A stretch of 34,608 nucleotides of DNA from CAZLGC01 sp964559275 (GTDB lineage Bacteria > Patescibacteriota > CALEFQ01), in assembly GCA_964559275.1 (NCBI GenBank), contig CAZLGC010000007.1, forward strand, positions 1 to 34,608. Reading direction: 5' to 3'. The position numbers and the translations under genes were made by a program. Shown here piece after piece: positions 1-9,021 of this stretch. How positions within the stretch are numbered: position 1 is the first letter of the stretch; every line of letters begins with the position of its first letter. The notes under the pieces were generated by a model, which saw only the letters and a list, made by a program, of their open reading frames with translations, had not been told where the DNA came from and did no database searches.

Positions 1-1893
1 GTAAAAATCGTTATCATTACTACTACTAGCTAGAATGCGAATACCGTAGCTAAGATTGTAAAACTCTAACCCGGTGAAAACATTATTAGTAGACTCAGTG
101 CGGATACGCAAACCGTTGGTAGCCCCGGTAAGTTTCAGACCGGAGATACTGATGTAATCAGCATTATTCAACTCGAAGACATTGGTTGACCCATCGATAA
201 TGACGCTGGTGTCACCGGTTTTGTTCACAAATTCCGTCAGGTCACCCACCGTTCCGGAATGAGCGGAATTAAGATCGACCTCTTCGTTATAAGTCCCGTT
301 GGCGATACAAACTTGGTCGCCGCCGCTAAGCGCGCTAACAGCCTCACCGACAGTCTTAAAGGCAGTCGCCCAGCTGGTGCCGTCACCGGAGACTGCTACT
401 GATTGGTCAACATGCCAGTCGCAAGTCCCGCCACTTGACGTGTAAGTGAAAGACCAATCCAGTTGATTGGACCACGTGGTGGCTCCGTGATTATCCTGGG
501 CCTTCACTCGCCAGTAATAAGCCTCGTTTTCGACAAGGGCTGTTGCTACCGTGTACTGGCTCGTGGCCAGCCCGGACACCTCTGTTTTTTGAGCAAATGA
601 CGGGTCAGTGGAATACCAAACGGTATAAGTCACGGTGTCACCAGTATACGGAGTATCAGGATCCACTGAATCCTCCCAATCCAGCGTGGGAGTCGCGGTG
701 GAAACCGTCGCTCCGTCGGTCGGGTTGACCAGGCTAAAGCTTCCCGGAGCTTGGTTAGCAGCTATATTCAGAGACCGGTAAGGATCTCCGGTACCGGCAT
801 CAGTTGCTACTGTTTCGGCTCCCAGGCTGTCGATCGCAATCACCCGCCAATAGACGGTGGCGTGGTTAGGCAATTGCTCCGCGGGCTTCAGTGTGTACTC
901 GGATATGCTGATACCGGTTATTGAAGTGGATTGACCGGGGGGAAAAGCATTATTTTCACTGTATTCCAAAGTATACGTCAGCGGGTGACCATTGGGATCA
1001 GTGGTATCGTCCCAGTCGAAAGTCGGCGACAAAGTTGTCGTCTCGGTGGCGCCGTTATCAGGAGAAACCAAATTAAAAGCCGCCGGCGGGTCATTAATGC
1101 CGGCATTGACATACCAATCCTTTTCTTCCGACCAGCGCTCGCCATTGCTGCCGATCGCCTTCACTTTCCAATAATTGCGAGCGTTATTAGTTAGTTCCTC
1201 CCCTGCTCCCAGGGTATAAGAAGGCGTGGTCGGGTGCGCGGTTATACCGGTAATTTCTGTATAAGTAGCGTAAGTAGGATCCGTTGAGTGCCACAGAGTA
1301 TAAGAGTCGGTATTAGCCGCCGGATCCCAGGTAAAAGTCGGGATCAGGTTAGTGACAATTGTTCCGCTGGCAGGAGTGTCAAGGTGAAAGCTCCCAGGAA
1401 TACCGGTGAAAACCGGGGCGGTATCGACCTCAGAAATCTGGCCTTCGCTGTTTACGGCAATAATTTTGTCCTGGGCCAGGCTAGTCAGAGTAACTGTGAC
1501 GTAGCCAAAATTTGGAGTACTGCCTGTCAGCTCGTCAAAAACCACTTCAGTGCCGGTTGACCCGGCAAAAGAAATAGTGGTTAGCCCAAGAATGGACGGA
1601 ACCGTGTAAGTATCAAGGACTGTTCCCCCGGCATAGCTGTCTCCCTGAAAAAGCATGTACTCATCATCGGCTCCGATATTGTCCTGAAAATGAACGCCGT
1701 ACTTGGAACCGTCCTTGGCTGCTACCGAACGACTTTGGGCGTCACGCAAAGTTGAGACAATCCGCTGGGCTGTTACATCAAGCTGCGATGTTTTACGGTA
1801 ATTTACGTAATTCACTGTAACCACCACTGACAAAATCGCAATGACGCCGATCACTATTAGCAATTCTATGAGGGTGAATCCCCTTTGTTTCAT
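1..1893 (-). CDS. Prepilin-like protein with FN3-type repeats and beta-helix (3' end outside window)
   Basis: An open frame of 631 codons runs from the ATG at 1893 to the window edge with no stop, so the C-terminus is missing. The N-terminus MKQRGFTLIELLIV is a class III prepilin signal: cleavage is expected after Gly5, with Glu at mature position 5 and one hydrophobic helix. Residues about 30-155 resemble a GspH/FimT-like minor pilin head. Three repeats of about 105 residues start near residues 166, 270 and 381; each opens with a PGSF/PAAF-type motif and carries a YWxVxA strand, as in FN3/Ig-like modules. From about residue 488 (CDWHVDQS) the sequence changes to Gly/Asn-rich beta-helix-like repeats of DUF1565/NosD type. 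The gene begins 1 nt after pilC, so it is probably co-translated and processed by a prepilin peptidase. I infer a pilus-displayed adhesin or glycan-binding minor pilin; a pseudopilin-anchored surface protein is the alternative. Confidence 0.88.
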   Translation of the reverse strand, partial: MKQRGFTLIELLIVIGVIAILSVVVTVNYVNYRKTSQLDVTAQRIVSTLRDAQSRSVAAKDGSKYGVHFQDNIGADDEYMLFQGDSYAGGTVLDTYTVPSILGLTTISFAGSTGTEVVFDELTGSTPNFGYVTVTLTSLAQDKIIAVNSEGQISEVDTAPVFTGIPGSFHLDTPASGTIVTNLIPTFTWDPAANTDSYTLWHSTDPTYATYTEITGITAHPTTPSYTLGAGEELTNNARNYWKVKAIGSNGERWSEEKDWYVNAGINDPPAAFNLVSPDNGATETTTLSPTFDWDDTTDPNGHPLTYTLEYSENNAFPPGQSTSITGISISEYTLKPAEQLPNHATVYWRVIAIDSLGAETVATDAGTGDPYRSLNIAANQAPGSFSLVNPTDGATVSTATPTLDWEDSVDPDTPYTGDTVTYTVWYSTDPSFAQKTEVSGLATSQYTVATALVENEAYYWRVKAQDNHGATTWSNQLDWSFTYTSSGGTCDWHVDQSVAVSGDGTSWATAFKTVGEAVSALSGGDQVCIANGTYNEEVDLNSAHSGTVGDLTEFVNKTGDTSVIIDGSTNVFELNNADYISISGLKLTGATNGLRIRTESTNNVFTGLEFYNLSYGIRILASSSNDNDFY

Positions 1894-1894
1894 A

Positions 1895-3103
1895 TTATTG
1901 AACGGTTCCCAAAACCGTATAAATTGGAGTTATGATTGAAAGCGCCAGCGCAGCAATCGCAATGCCGACAATTAACATCAGAATCGGTTCGATCAGGGAA
2001 ATAAGTGATCTGATTTCGTTCATCAACTGGTTTTCATAAAGCTCGGCCAGACGATTTAAGACTACACTGACCTCGCCGGTGCGCTCCCCCACCCGCAGCA
2101 TTCCCAGCACCAGCGGCGGAAAGAGATTCTTTTCCTCTTCAACCGATTCAACCAAGCCGACTCCGCGCTTGACCCTCTCGGCGATTCTCTTTAGTGCATC
2201 GCCATAAATCTTGTCCTTCATTGTGTCGCCTGTTACAGAAATCGCCTCTACGATTGGCATACCACTGCGGATCAAATTGGAAAGTGTCCCGGAAAATGCA
2301 GCCAAAGCGGCTTTACGTTTATAACGGTTTACTATCGGAACTTTGAGCCAAAAACTGCTGAATGCCCGCTTCGGACCCGGCTGTTTCGATAGCCACCAGA
2401 AGAAGAATACAATCCCAGCGATGATCAAAACTACCGCCCACCAGTAGTCAACCAAGAAGCGACTGATATTTATCATGGCAACCGTAGTTGCCGGTAATTC
2501 CCCGCCGCTTTCTTCGAGAACAGTAGCGATGCGCGGCACTACGAAAACCATCAGGGCAATACCGATACCGATCATGGCACAAATTATGACAATTGGATAC
2601 AGCATTGCTCCCCGAATTTTCTGGTTCAGTTCATATTGCCGCCTCAGCTCAGCTGCCAGATAGCGCAGATTTTTCTCCAAAATACCACTGACTTCCCCGG
2701 CCCGGACTACCTGTACAAAAACCTTGTCAAAAACTTTCGGATACTTGGAAAAAGTGGTGGACAGCGGAACACCGTTTGACACGTCACGCGCTGCCGTCGC
2801 CAGGATCTCCTTCAGCTGCTGGCTCTTAGTTTGTTCGGAAATTATATTGAGCGATTCCACCAACGGCATTCCGGCCTTGAGCATGGCAGCCAGCTGTTCC
2901 ACTAGAACAGTCTTGTTTAGTAGCGAGACTCCGCCAATTTCTAAACTGGTCCAGCCCTTACCCTTTTCTTTGGGATTAATTTTAGAAATATAATAACCCT
3001 GCGACTGTAATTGCTGCACAGCCGTTCGTTCATTGGCAGCAAAGATACTGCCTTTTTTGGCCTCACCCTCGTGGGTCAGGATTTCGTATTCAAATTCGGG
3101 CAT
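1895..3103 (-). CDS. pilC: Type IV pilus inner-membrane platform protein PilC
   Basis: This 402-residue protein has the usual length and layout of the PilC/GspF family. It forms the inner-membrane platform on which the PilB motor acts during pilin polymerisation. It carries two T2SSF-type helical domains (about residues 67-190 and 270-392). Transmembrane segments follow each domain: a pair around 165-235 and a C-terminal hydrophobic segment ending IAALALSIITPIYTVL. The motifs KAGMPLVESL and RSGMPIVEAI are the two copies of the repeated domain signature. It lies downstream of pilB with a 109-nt spacer and 1 nt upstream of the prepilin-like gene. I see nothing missing in the sequence, and family assignment is secure. 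Confidence 0.96.
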   Translation of the reverse strand: MPEFEYEILTHEGEAKKGSIFAANERTAVQQLQSQGYYISKINPKEKGKGWTSLEIGGVSLLNKTVLVEQLAAMLKAGMPLVESLNIISEQTKSQQLKEILATAARDVSNGVPLSTTFSKYPKVFDKVFVQVVRAGEVSGILEKNLRYLAAELRRQYELNQKIRGAMLYPIVIICAMIGIGIALMVFVVPRIATVLEESGGELPATTVAMINISRFLVDYWWAVVLIIAGIVFFFWWLSKQPGPKRAFSSFWLKVPIVNRYKRKAALAAFSGTLSNLIRSGMPIVEAISVTGDTMKDKIYGDALKRIAERVKRGVGLVESVEEEKNLFPPLVLGMLRVGERTGEVSVVLNRLAELYENQLMNEIRSLISLIEPILMLIVGIAIAALALSIITPIYTVLGTVQ

Positions 3104-3129
3104 ATGTTAACGTGAAATGTAAAACGTCA

Positions 3130-3183
3130 GCGCCGCAGACTTCACCGAGGCTCAGTCAAGGCGCGGGCCCGCCGGCGAGCGGG
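3130..3183 (-). other. GC-rich hairpins in the pilB-pilC spacer
   Basis: The 109-nt spacer (3104-3212) contains a strikingly GC-rich block inside A/T-richer flanks. GCGCC at 3130-3134 can pair with GGCGC at 3160-3164, and CCCGC at 3168-3172 can pair with GCGGG at 3179-3183. No U-tract follows on the minus strand, so a classical terminator is unlikely. It could be an mRNA processing or stability element that tunes PilC relative to PilB, or a remnant of a dispersed repeat. I see no ORF in it. Confidence 0.35.
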
Positions 3184-3212
3184 ACAAAACGCAAGATTCT
3201 GATAATTTTGTA

Positions 3213-4931
3213 CTATCTAATAACTCGCAGGACTTCATCAATCGTTGTCTGACCTTCCAGAGCTTTTTGAATGCCGTCTTCAAGCATCGTCATCATGCCA
3301 TCAGCAATGGCTTTGTCGCGAATCTTGCCGGCATCAGCCTGTTGGGCAATAAGCTCCTTGATATCAGGCGTAATCTCGAGAATTTCGTAAATACCGATGC
3401 GCCCCCGGAAACCCGTGCCACCGCACTGGTCACAACCTTTACCTTTGTAAAAGCGAATTGAACTGATATCTTTTTTGCGAATTACACCCCGCTCCTGCAA
3501 TCTTTTCAGAGTTGCTTCCATGTCAGTCTCTCGCTTCATTGAAGATATCGCCGGGGTATCCAGATTGTAACTTTCCATACACATCGGGCAGAGCCGGCGC
3601 ACCAAACGCTGGCCAATAGCAATATTGACTGTCGAGGCAATCAGAAACGGCTCAATTCCCATATCAATCAGACGCGGCAGGGTACCGGCAGCATCATTCG
3701 TGTGCAGCGTGGACAAAACCAGGTGACCAGTCAGAGCGGAATGGGTGGCGATCTCTGCTGTTTCACTATCGCGGATCTCACCAACCATGATTATATCCGG
3801 ATCCTGGCGCAGAATTGAACGCAGACCGTTAGCAAATGATATCCCGACCCCGGGGTTGACCTGGATCTGATTCACCCTGTCCATACTATATTCAATCGGA
3901 TCCTCAATGGTGCTGATATTCGTCTCCTCGTCGTTGAGCATGTTCAAAATGGTATAGAGCGTCGTCGTTTTACCTGACCCGGTCGGCCCGGTGACCAGCA
4001 GCATCCCCGTCGGGGTCTTCATAGTCTTTTTGACTATTTCCAGATTCTTGCCTGTAATCCCAAGCTCTTGAAGTGAAAACTTTTTGGCTTCTTCCGGCAG
4101 CAGACGCATCACGACTTTTTCCCCGTGGTAGGTTGGGATTATGGAAACACGAAAGGAGATCTTTTGTCCTTCCACCGATTTTTTGAAACGGCCGTCCTGG
4201 GCCTTGCGGTGTTCATCAATCTTAAGATTCGTTAGGAATTTGATGCGGGCGATCAGCGGATCGTGGGCAATCTTGGGAAGTGTAATAACATCGCGCAAAC
4301 GCCCGTCCACCCGGAAACGAACAATGACGCCTTCAGCGTGCGGCTCAATATGAATATCCGAGGCATCTTCTGCGACCGCGAATTCAATCAGCGAGTCCAG
4401 GATTTTGACAACCGGGACTTTTTCCACCGCTTTCATCCCCTCTTCACCGGCCAGCTGAGCCACATTTTCGTTGATAATTTTTGAAAACTCTTTGTAGAGT
4501 CCTCGCCGATACAACATCAAGGCCTTACGAATTTCACTGTCGGTTGCCAGATACGGCTCCACATCCAGGCCGGTCTGTTTGCGAATGAAATTGATGGTAT
4601 CCAGATCCTTGGGGTCACTCATCGCCACCTTGACCCGGTTTTTGTCCTTCTCAAAAACGATCGCCATCCGCTCACGGGCCATATTTTCCGGCAGAATCGA
4701 AAGCGTATCCGGAGTAATCTTAAGGTTTTTCAGCTTCACGAAAGGAATCGCCAAATTTTCTGCAATCAGCTGAGCTAACTGGTCCTCGTTTATATAATTC
4801 TGGGAAATCAGAATATTTTCAATACTCTCCCGCCCTTGTTTGGCTTTTTTCTCGACATCAGCAAATTGCTTCTCGCTGATTAGGTTCATCCCCAGCAGGA
4901 GTGTCTTTAGTTTGCTTGGTTCGATATGCAT
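3213..4931 (-). CDS. pilB: Type IV pilus assembly ATPase PilB
   Basis: This 572-residue protein is the hexameric cytoplasmic ATPase that powers pilus extension. The N-terminal 150 residues form a GspE-N/MshEN-type domain. The core ATPase begins near residue 165. Its Walker A is GPTGSGKTTTLYT (about residue 313), followed by an Asp box (EDPIEY), a Walker B region (RQDPDIIMVGEIRD) and a His box (HLVLSTLHTNDA). Two Cys pairs, LCPMC near residue 447 and CDQC near 502, form the zinc-binding tetracysteine typical of PilB and GspE and normally absent from PilT, so this is the extension motor. Its ATG overlaps the stop of the upstream REC-zinc-ribbon gene by one base (TAATG). That arrangement suggests translational coupling and a functional link to the regulator. 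MshEN domains can bind c-di-GMP in some homologues; I did not confirm the binding residues here. Confidence 0.97.
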   Translation of the reverse strand: MHIEPSKLKTLLLGMNLISEKQFADVEKKAKQGRESIENILISQNYINEDQLAQLIAENLAIPFVKLKNLKITPDTLSILPENMARERMAIVFEKDKNRVKVAMSDPKDLDTINFIRKQTGLDVEPYLATDSEIRKALMLYRRGLYKEFSKIINENVAQLAGEEGMKAVEKVPVVKILDSLIEFAVAEDASDIHIEPHAEGVIVRFRVDGRLRDVITLPKIAHDPLIARIKFLTNLKIDEHRKAQDGRFKKSVEGQKISFRVSIIPTYHGEKVVMRLLPEEAKKFSLQELGITGKNLEIVKKTMKTPTGMLLVTGPTGSGKTTTLYTILNMLNDEETNISTIEDPIEYSMDRVNQIQVNPGVGISFANGLRSILRQDPDIIMVGEIRDSETAEIATHSALTGHLVLSTLHTNDAAGTLPRLIDMGIEPFLIASTVNIAIGQRLVRRLCPMCMESYNLDTPAISSMKRETDMEATLKRLQERGVIRKKDISSIRFYKGKGCDQCGGTGFRGRIGIYEILEITPDIKELIAQQADAGKIRDKAIADGMMTMLEDGIQKALEGQTTIDEVLRVIR

Positions 4932-5512
4932 TAGACTTTTTTGACCTTAATCTTTTTAGCTGGTGACTTATCAACTAACTCCTCGCCGCAATAGGGGCAG
5001 AATTTCGCGCCTTGCGGGATGGTTTTATTACAATGATCGCATTTTGTGAGAGTTTTCTTGTAAATTTTGCCAGTTTTTTCCGCTCTGGACTGCGCCGGCT
5101 TGGCTGCCGGGGCGGCGGCTTGCTTAGTGGCGGCCTGACTCAAGAAATTCCTAATTTTTGTAACTACCTCATTGATAGAAAAATTTGCCTTAACAAGATA
5201 ATCACGTGCGCCTAACTCCCGCGCCCGCTGGATATCTTCGGACTGACCGAGATTGGAAAGCACTATGACCGGAATGGCATTCAATTTAGGATCCTTCTTC
5301 ATTTCTTCCAGAACGTCAAACCCGTTCATTTTGGGCATGACAATATCAAGCAAGATAAGCTCCGGCGGATCAGCCTGCATTTTTTTTAACGCCTCTTCTC
5401 CATCAACAGCCACATCTACCTTAAAACCTTCTTGCGTAAGCTTGGTCATATAAACTTTACGCAAAAAGTGATCGTCCTCCGCGACGAGAATGTGAAACTT
5501 ACTATTTGCCAT
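4931..5512 (-). CDS. Response regulator with C-terminal zinc ribbon
   Basis: This 193-residue protein has a full receiver domain (residues 5-122): acidic pair AEDD at 11-14, phospho-acceptor Asp56 in LILLDIVMP, switch Ser86 and Lys108. An Ala/Lys-rich linker (about 123-156) leads to a short zinc ribbon with CDHC (Cys158, Cys161) and CPYC (Cys172, Cys175), then a basic tail. There is no DNA-binding or enzymatic output domain. The zinc ribbon is therefore probably a protein- or nucleic-acid-binding module. The gene is sandwiched between another REC gene and pilB with TAATG overlaps on both sides, so it is almost certainly made together with PilB. I infer that phosphorylation controls pilus motor activity through this protein. 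Confidence 0.9.
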   Translation of the reverse strand: MANSKFHILVAEDDHFLRKVYMTKLTQEGFKVDVAVDGEEALKKMQADPPELILLDIVMPKMNGFDVLEEMKKDPKLNAIPVIVLSNLGQSEDIQRARELGARDYLVKANFSINEVVTKIRNFLSQAATKQAAAPAAKPAQSRAEKTGKIYKKTLTKCDHCNKTIPQGAKFCPYCGEELVDKSPAKKIKVKKV

Positions 5513-5898
5513 TATTTCTTTTGTTTCAGTATTTCCTGTACCCGAGTGGCGATAGCATCAAGCGAACTGGAAGCTTTGATGAAAATATCTGCAATCGGCA
5601 GGCCAGCGCAACGTCTCTTTGCCTCTGCTTTCGTAATATTTGTAATGATTATTATCGGAAAATCAGAAATATCTTTTTTGGCCTGGACTGCCCGAACCAT
5701 TTTTGCCCCGTCTAATTTAGGCATTACTATATCCAAAATCAGTAGATCAGGCCAAGATAAACCTAGTTTTCTCAGTCCGGCTTCGCCGTTAACGGCAACA
5801 TCGACCGAAATTCCCTCCTCTTCCAATTTTTCCTTGAGAATAGCGCAAACAGCCTGATTATCTTCCACAATCAAAACTTTTGGTTGATTTTCGCTCAT
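5512..5898 (-). CDS. Single-domain response regulator
   Basis: This protein is a receiver domain only, 128 residues from the ATG at 5898. It has the acidic cluster VEDN near residue 12, phospho-acceptor Asp56 (LLILDIVMP), Thr86 and Lys108. A TTG at 5913 would add five residues and has an AGGTGG nine bases upstream. I prefer the ATG because homologous receivers start this close to the first strand and because a candidate promoter would place the transcript start near that AGGTGG. The gene ends in a TAATG overlap with the REC-zinc-ribbon gene. It follows the dCache kinase gene after 58 nt, so the kinase is its likely phosphodonor. With no output domain, it would act as a CheY/PilG-like diffusible messenger or as a phosphate sink. 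Confidence 0.92.
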   Translation of the reverse strand: MSENQPKVLIVEDNQAVCAILKEKLEEEGISVDVAVNGEAGLRKLGLSWPDLLILDIVMPKLDGAKMVRAVQAKKDISDFPIIIITNITKAEAKRRCAGLPIADIFIKASSSLDAIATRVQEILKQKK

Positions 5899-5931
5899 AT
5901 ATTGCTCAACCAAGCCTAAAAACCACCTATA

Positions 5932-5960
5932 ATTTTACCACATTTCCGGAAAGTCATCAA
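5932..5960 (-). promoter_or_regulatory. Candidate sigma70-type promoter for the REC-REC-pilB-pilC part
   Basis: On the minus strand TTGATG (5960-5955) and TAAAAT (5937-5932) are separated by 17 bases, matching 4/6 and 5/6 consensus positions. The element overlaps the stop of the kinase gene. The predicted start, around 5925, is only about 27 bases before the ATG at 5898. It would allow the pilus motor genes to be transcribed separately from the chemosensory genes. Confidence 0.5.
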
Positions 5961-8287
5961 ATGAGTGATTTTGCCCCAGATTTAGAGGGACTACCACTCA
6001 AGGGTATAGTGAACCAGAAAGTCGTACCCTCCCCTTCCCTGGATTCAAAACCAATTTCTCCGCCGGAAGCCTCCACCACTGATTTAGCCACATATAGTCC
6101 CAAACCGGTTCCTTCCGGCACTTTCTTGACCGCGTTATCCGCCCGGAAAAATTTCTCGAAGACTTTGGCTTGTTCTACCCTGGGAATACCGAACCCTTGA
6201 TCAATCACTTTGAATTCCATATTTTCACCCTGGACAGAGACTCTCAACTCTATAGGCTTGCCGGGGTCAGAGTAGCGACTGGCATTTGACAGCAAATTCT
6301 GTAAAACTTGGCCGATCAACTTGGGGTCGATCTTGATTCTGGGCAAATCATCCGGAATAAATGTCTTTATCTCCTGTTTGCGGGCACTGACTACCGGATT
6401 TAGTTCACTGACAATAGTAGACGCCAACTTGGCGATTTCTGTTTCCTTAGGCTCAATCTTGAGACGGCCAGATTCAATCCGGGAAACGTTCAAAAGATCG
6501 TTGACCAGTGCGATCATTCTCTCGTTGGAGCGGTAAGCCTCGCCCAAATACTCCAGTTGCTCCTTACTCAGCTTCCCGACATCACCGTTGATCAGCAATT
6601 CCAGGAACCATTTGATGGCCGAAAGCGGCGTGCGCAACTGGTGAGAGGCCACCGAAACAAATTCAGTTTTCATTTTGTCAATTTCCCGCTCTTTGGTAAC
6701 GTCTCGGAAAACCACCACGCAGCCGATAACGTTGCCGGCGCTGTCGCGAAGAGGCGTGGCGATATTCGCAACTGAAATAGAGGTTCCGTCTTTGCGCACC
6801 ATCAACATTGGTGAGCTTTCCTTAGTCTGTTCCCCTTCCCGCAGGCAATCAGCAACAAATTTATAGTCACTTTCGCCTGACTTTTCGAAAACTAGATGTA
6901 TGATATCAGAATATTTCTGGCCAATCGCTTCCGATTCACTATATCCGGTCAAATCCTCTGCCACGCGATTGAAAAGAAGGATACGATTTCCCCGATCAAT
7001 CACGAAAACTCCGTCGCCAATGCTTTCAATGATACGAGCGGTTCTCTCCTTCTCACGATCGGATATCTTTTTGGCCTCTTCCACATCTTCCAAGATATTT
7101 AGTACTGCTGTTTGTTGTTTTTCCAGCTGGTCACCCTTCATTTGCAATTCTTCCGTTTGCTGTTGCACCCGGCTTTCCACCTGGAGACGTGAATTCATAA
7201 CTTTGCGACGCATGGTCTCAAAGGATTCTGCCAGCTCGCCGATTTCGCTTCGGTCTTTGACCTCAACAGGTTTTGAAAAATCGCCAGACGCAATGCGGGC
7301 AGCGCTGGTCTGTAGCTCTCTGACTGATCTCGTAATGGGGCGTGATATCAGATAAGCGGCCAATGCTCCCAGCAGCAGAGCTGCCAAAGAAACATATAAG
7401 TATATATCGCGGAAAAATTCACCCAATTCCAGAACCTGTGTTTTATCTAGCTTCACTACCAATCCCCAACCGGTCGAATCAAGGTAGCGACTGGCTGCAA
7501 AAACCTCTACTCCCCGGTAATCGAGTGATTCGGCGAAGACAGTTTCTTCTCCTTGTAGGGCGTGTATCATTGGTGCAGCTATTTCCATTGTTTCCCTTTC
7601 GGCTGGTTCCAGGGCCGCTTCTTCCTCAAATCGACGCGGAGCAAAAAAATCAATTCCACCACCAGGCTCCTCCTTGGCAATCACCGTTTCACCGGTTTCC
7701 CCAAACGCGCTAACATAGTCGGTTGCTACCCGCAACACATCGGTGGGATCAGTTTCCATTACCGCCACTCCCAGGAACTGGTCATCCCGTATCAACGGCC
7801 CGGATAAGTACATGGTCGCCTGCCCCTCTGAATCATAAGTTATAGCTGAGATATAATCATCCTCCCGCGCGGCAGTGAAATACTCCCGATTGCTGACATC
7901 GTCGCCAACGGACAAACCACCGGTGCTGGCAACAACCAAACCGGCAGGGTTTATTATACTGACATTGCGAAAATCAGAGATGGAATCGCGAGCATCGGCT
8001 ATTATCGTCTCAATTTTGGCCTGGGACTCCGAATTCGCGGTCGCATTGTAGTCCTGTAGACTAATACGCAACTGAGTTCGGCTAGTAACACCGTTAATAC
8101 GCTCGGTGTCCTTTTTGATTATTTGCTCTAGCCTCAGTTCTTGCAATTCCGCCAGAGATTCCAGGTCTTCGAAGCTTCTCTCCAGCAAGAAATTGTGCAA
8201 GGCCAAGTGACTAATAATACCAACAAAAATCAGGACCATTCCGATAATGATCGTTATTCCAATTACGCCTCTGATTGCTAGTTTCAT
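5957..8287 (-). CDS. Membrane sensor histidine kinase (dCache-HAMP-PAS-HisKA-HATPase)
   Basis: This 776-residue protein has a transmembrane helix near residues 8-30 and an extracytoplasmic double-Cache-like sensor (about 40-290). A second helix (about 293-313) leads to a HAMP domain starting at ISRPITRSV, then a coiled coil, a PAS domain (about 415-530), HisKA and HATPase_c. The phospho-acceptor is His549 in ASHQLRTPL. The N box (NLLSNASRYS), G1 (DQGFGIP) and G2 (GTGLGLYVAKSVVE) are intact, so it should be active. dCache domains usually bind small ligands such as amino acids or carboxylates; the ligand here is unknown. The start overlaps the upstream membrane-coil gene by ATGA. The next gene downstream is a REC-only regulator, its probable partner. 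Confidence 0.94.
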   Translation of the reverse strand: MKLAIRGVIGITIIIGMVLIFVGIISHLALHNFLLERSFEDLESLAELQELRLEQIIKKDTERINGVTSRTQLRISLQDYNATANSESQAKIETIIADARDSISDFRNVSIINPAGLVVASTGGLSVGDDVSNREYFTAAREDDYISAITYDSEGQATMYLSGPLIRDDQFLGVAVMETDPTDVLRVATDYVSAFGETGETVIAKEEPGGGIDFFAPRRFEEEAALEPAERETMEIAAPMIHALQGEETVFAESLDYRGVEVFAASRYLDSTGWGLVVKLDKTQVLELGEFFRDIYLYVSLAALLLGALAAYLISRPITRSVRELQTSAARIASGDFSKPVEVKDRSEIGELAESFETMRRKVMNSRLQVESRVQQQTEELQMKGDQLEKQQTAVLNILEDVEEAKKISDREKERTARIIESIGDGVFVIDRGNRILLFNRVAEDLTGYSESEAIGQKYSDIIHLVFEKSGESDYKFVADCLREGEQTKESSPMLMVRKDGTSISVANIATPLRDSAGNVIGCVVVFRDVTKEREIDKMKTEFVSVASHQLRTPLSAIKWFLELLINGDVGKLSKEQLEYLGEAYRSNERMIALVNDLLNVSRIESGRLKIEPKETEIAKLASTIVSELNPVVSARKQEIKTFIPDDLPRIKIDPKLIGQVLQNLLSNASRYSDPGKPIELRVSVQGENMEFKVIDQGFGIPRVEQAKVFEKFFRADNAVKKVPEGTGLGLYVAKSVVEASGGEIGFESREGEGTTFWFTIPLSGSPSKSGAKSLI

Positions 8288-9021
8288 TTGGTTTTGCCTT
8301 TTATCAAGGCTATTTCTTCTTTCATTTCCTTCATTCTAATCTCTCTACCTATCATCAAACGATTCAGCTTCTCCACCTCCGCCTGTTTTTCAGTCATTTC
8401 CTTCATGGCTTGCTCTTTTTCTTCAATCTGTCTCTGCAGCGAAGCATTGTTTTTCTGTAATTGCAGGGTCTGACGGGCTATCATGCGTTGGCTTTGCTCC
8501 TGTGAGTATTGGTAAAAATAAATGAGAACAGAGACCACGGCTAATACAATCAGAAACATCAGGATGAAAAAATCGCTGTACGGCAAGGTGAAATAATCTG
8601 GCCACGGCCGTAGCCACCAAATCAACAAAAAGACCCCAAACATTGCCCCGAGCCATATCAGGCCGCGCCGATAACCTCGCAACACAAAGATAATTGGCGG
8701 AAACATAAATATCCAAAAAGGACCCGTACTGTAGAAGCCGCCGGTACCAAAATTGTGAATAGATATAATGGCAATAACCAGTGCACCGGTAACCAGAGCT
8801 GCGGTTACAGTGCGCTCATACCGGATCAGGATAATCGCCAGAACACAAACAATCCCCAGTGCTAGCTCCAGATAAGCCGGCCAGATGTCGCTGATAGTGA
8901 AATTGACAATGGCGTAGGAAACAAAAATAACAGCACCTAGAATTGCCACTCCTACCAAAAAACGCTTTCGACTTTGCGCGAAAGTGACAGAAATTTCACC
9001 CGGATCGTTTTCATTTGGCAT
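8284..9021 (-). CDS. Six-helix membrane protein with cytoplasmic coiled-coil tail
   Basis: This 245-residue protein has about six hydrophobic helices in residues 20-175, resembling MASE-type membrane sensor modules. It then carries a long charged coiled coil (about 178-245) but no kinase, cyclase or receiver domain. The tail contains LMIGREIRMKEMK, nearly the same as LMVGRELKMVELK at the end of the neighbouring multi-PAS protein. This motif is common in linkers between PAS and kinase domains. Its 3' end overlaps the dCache kinase start (ATGA), and its 5' end overlaps the multi-PAS gene by 11 nt. I infer a membrane subunit that docks through the coil to a neighbouring kinase or PAS protein. 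The family is not one I recognise with certainty. Confidence 0.82.
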   Translation of the reverse strand: MPNENDPGEISVTFAQSRKRFLVGVAILGAVIFVSYAIVNFTISDIWPAYLELALGIVCVLAIILIRYERTVTAALVTGALVIAIISIHNFGTGGFYSTGPFWIFMFPPIIFVLRGYRRGLIWLGAMFGVFLLIWWLRPWPDYFTLPYSDFFILMFLIVLAVVSVLIYFYQYSQEQSQRMIARQTLQLQKNNASLQRQIEEKEQAMKEMTEKQAEVEKLNRLMIGREIRMKEMKEEIALIKGKTK

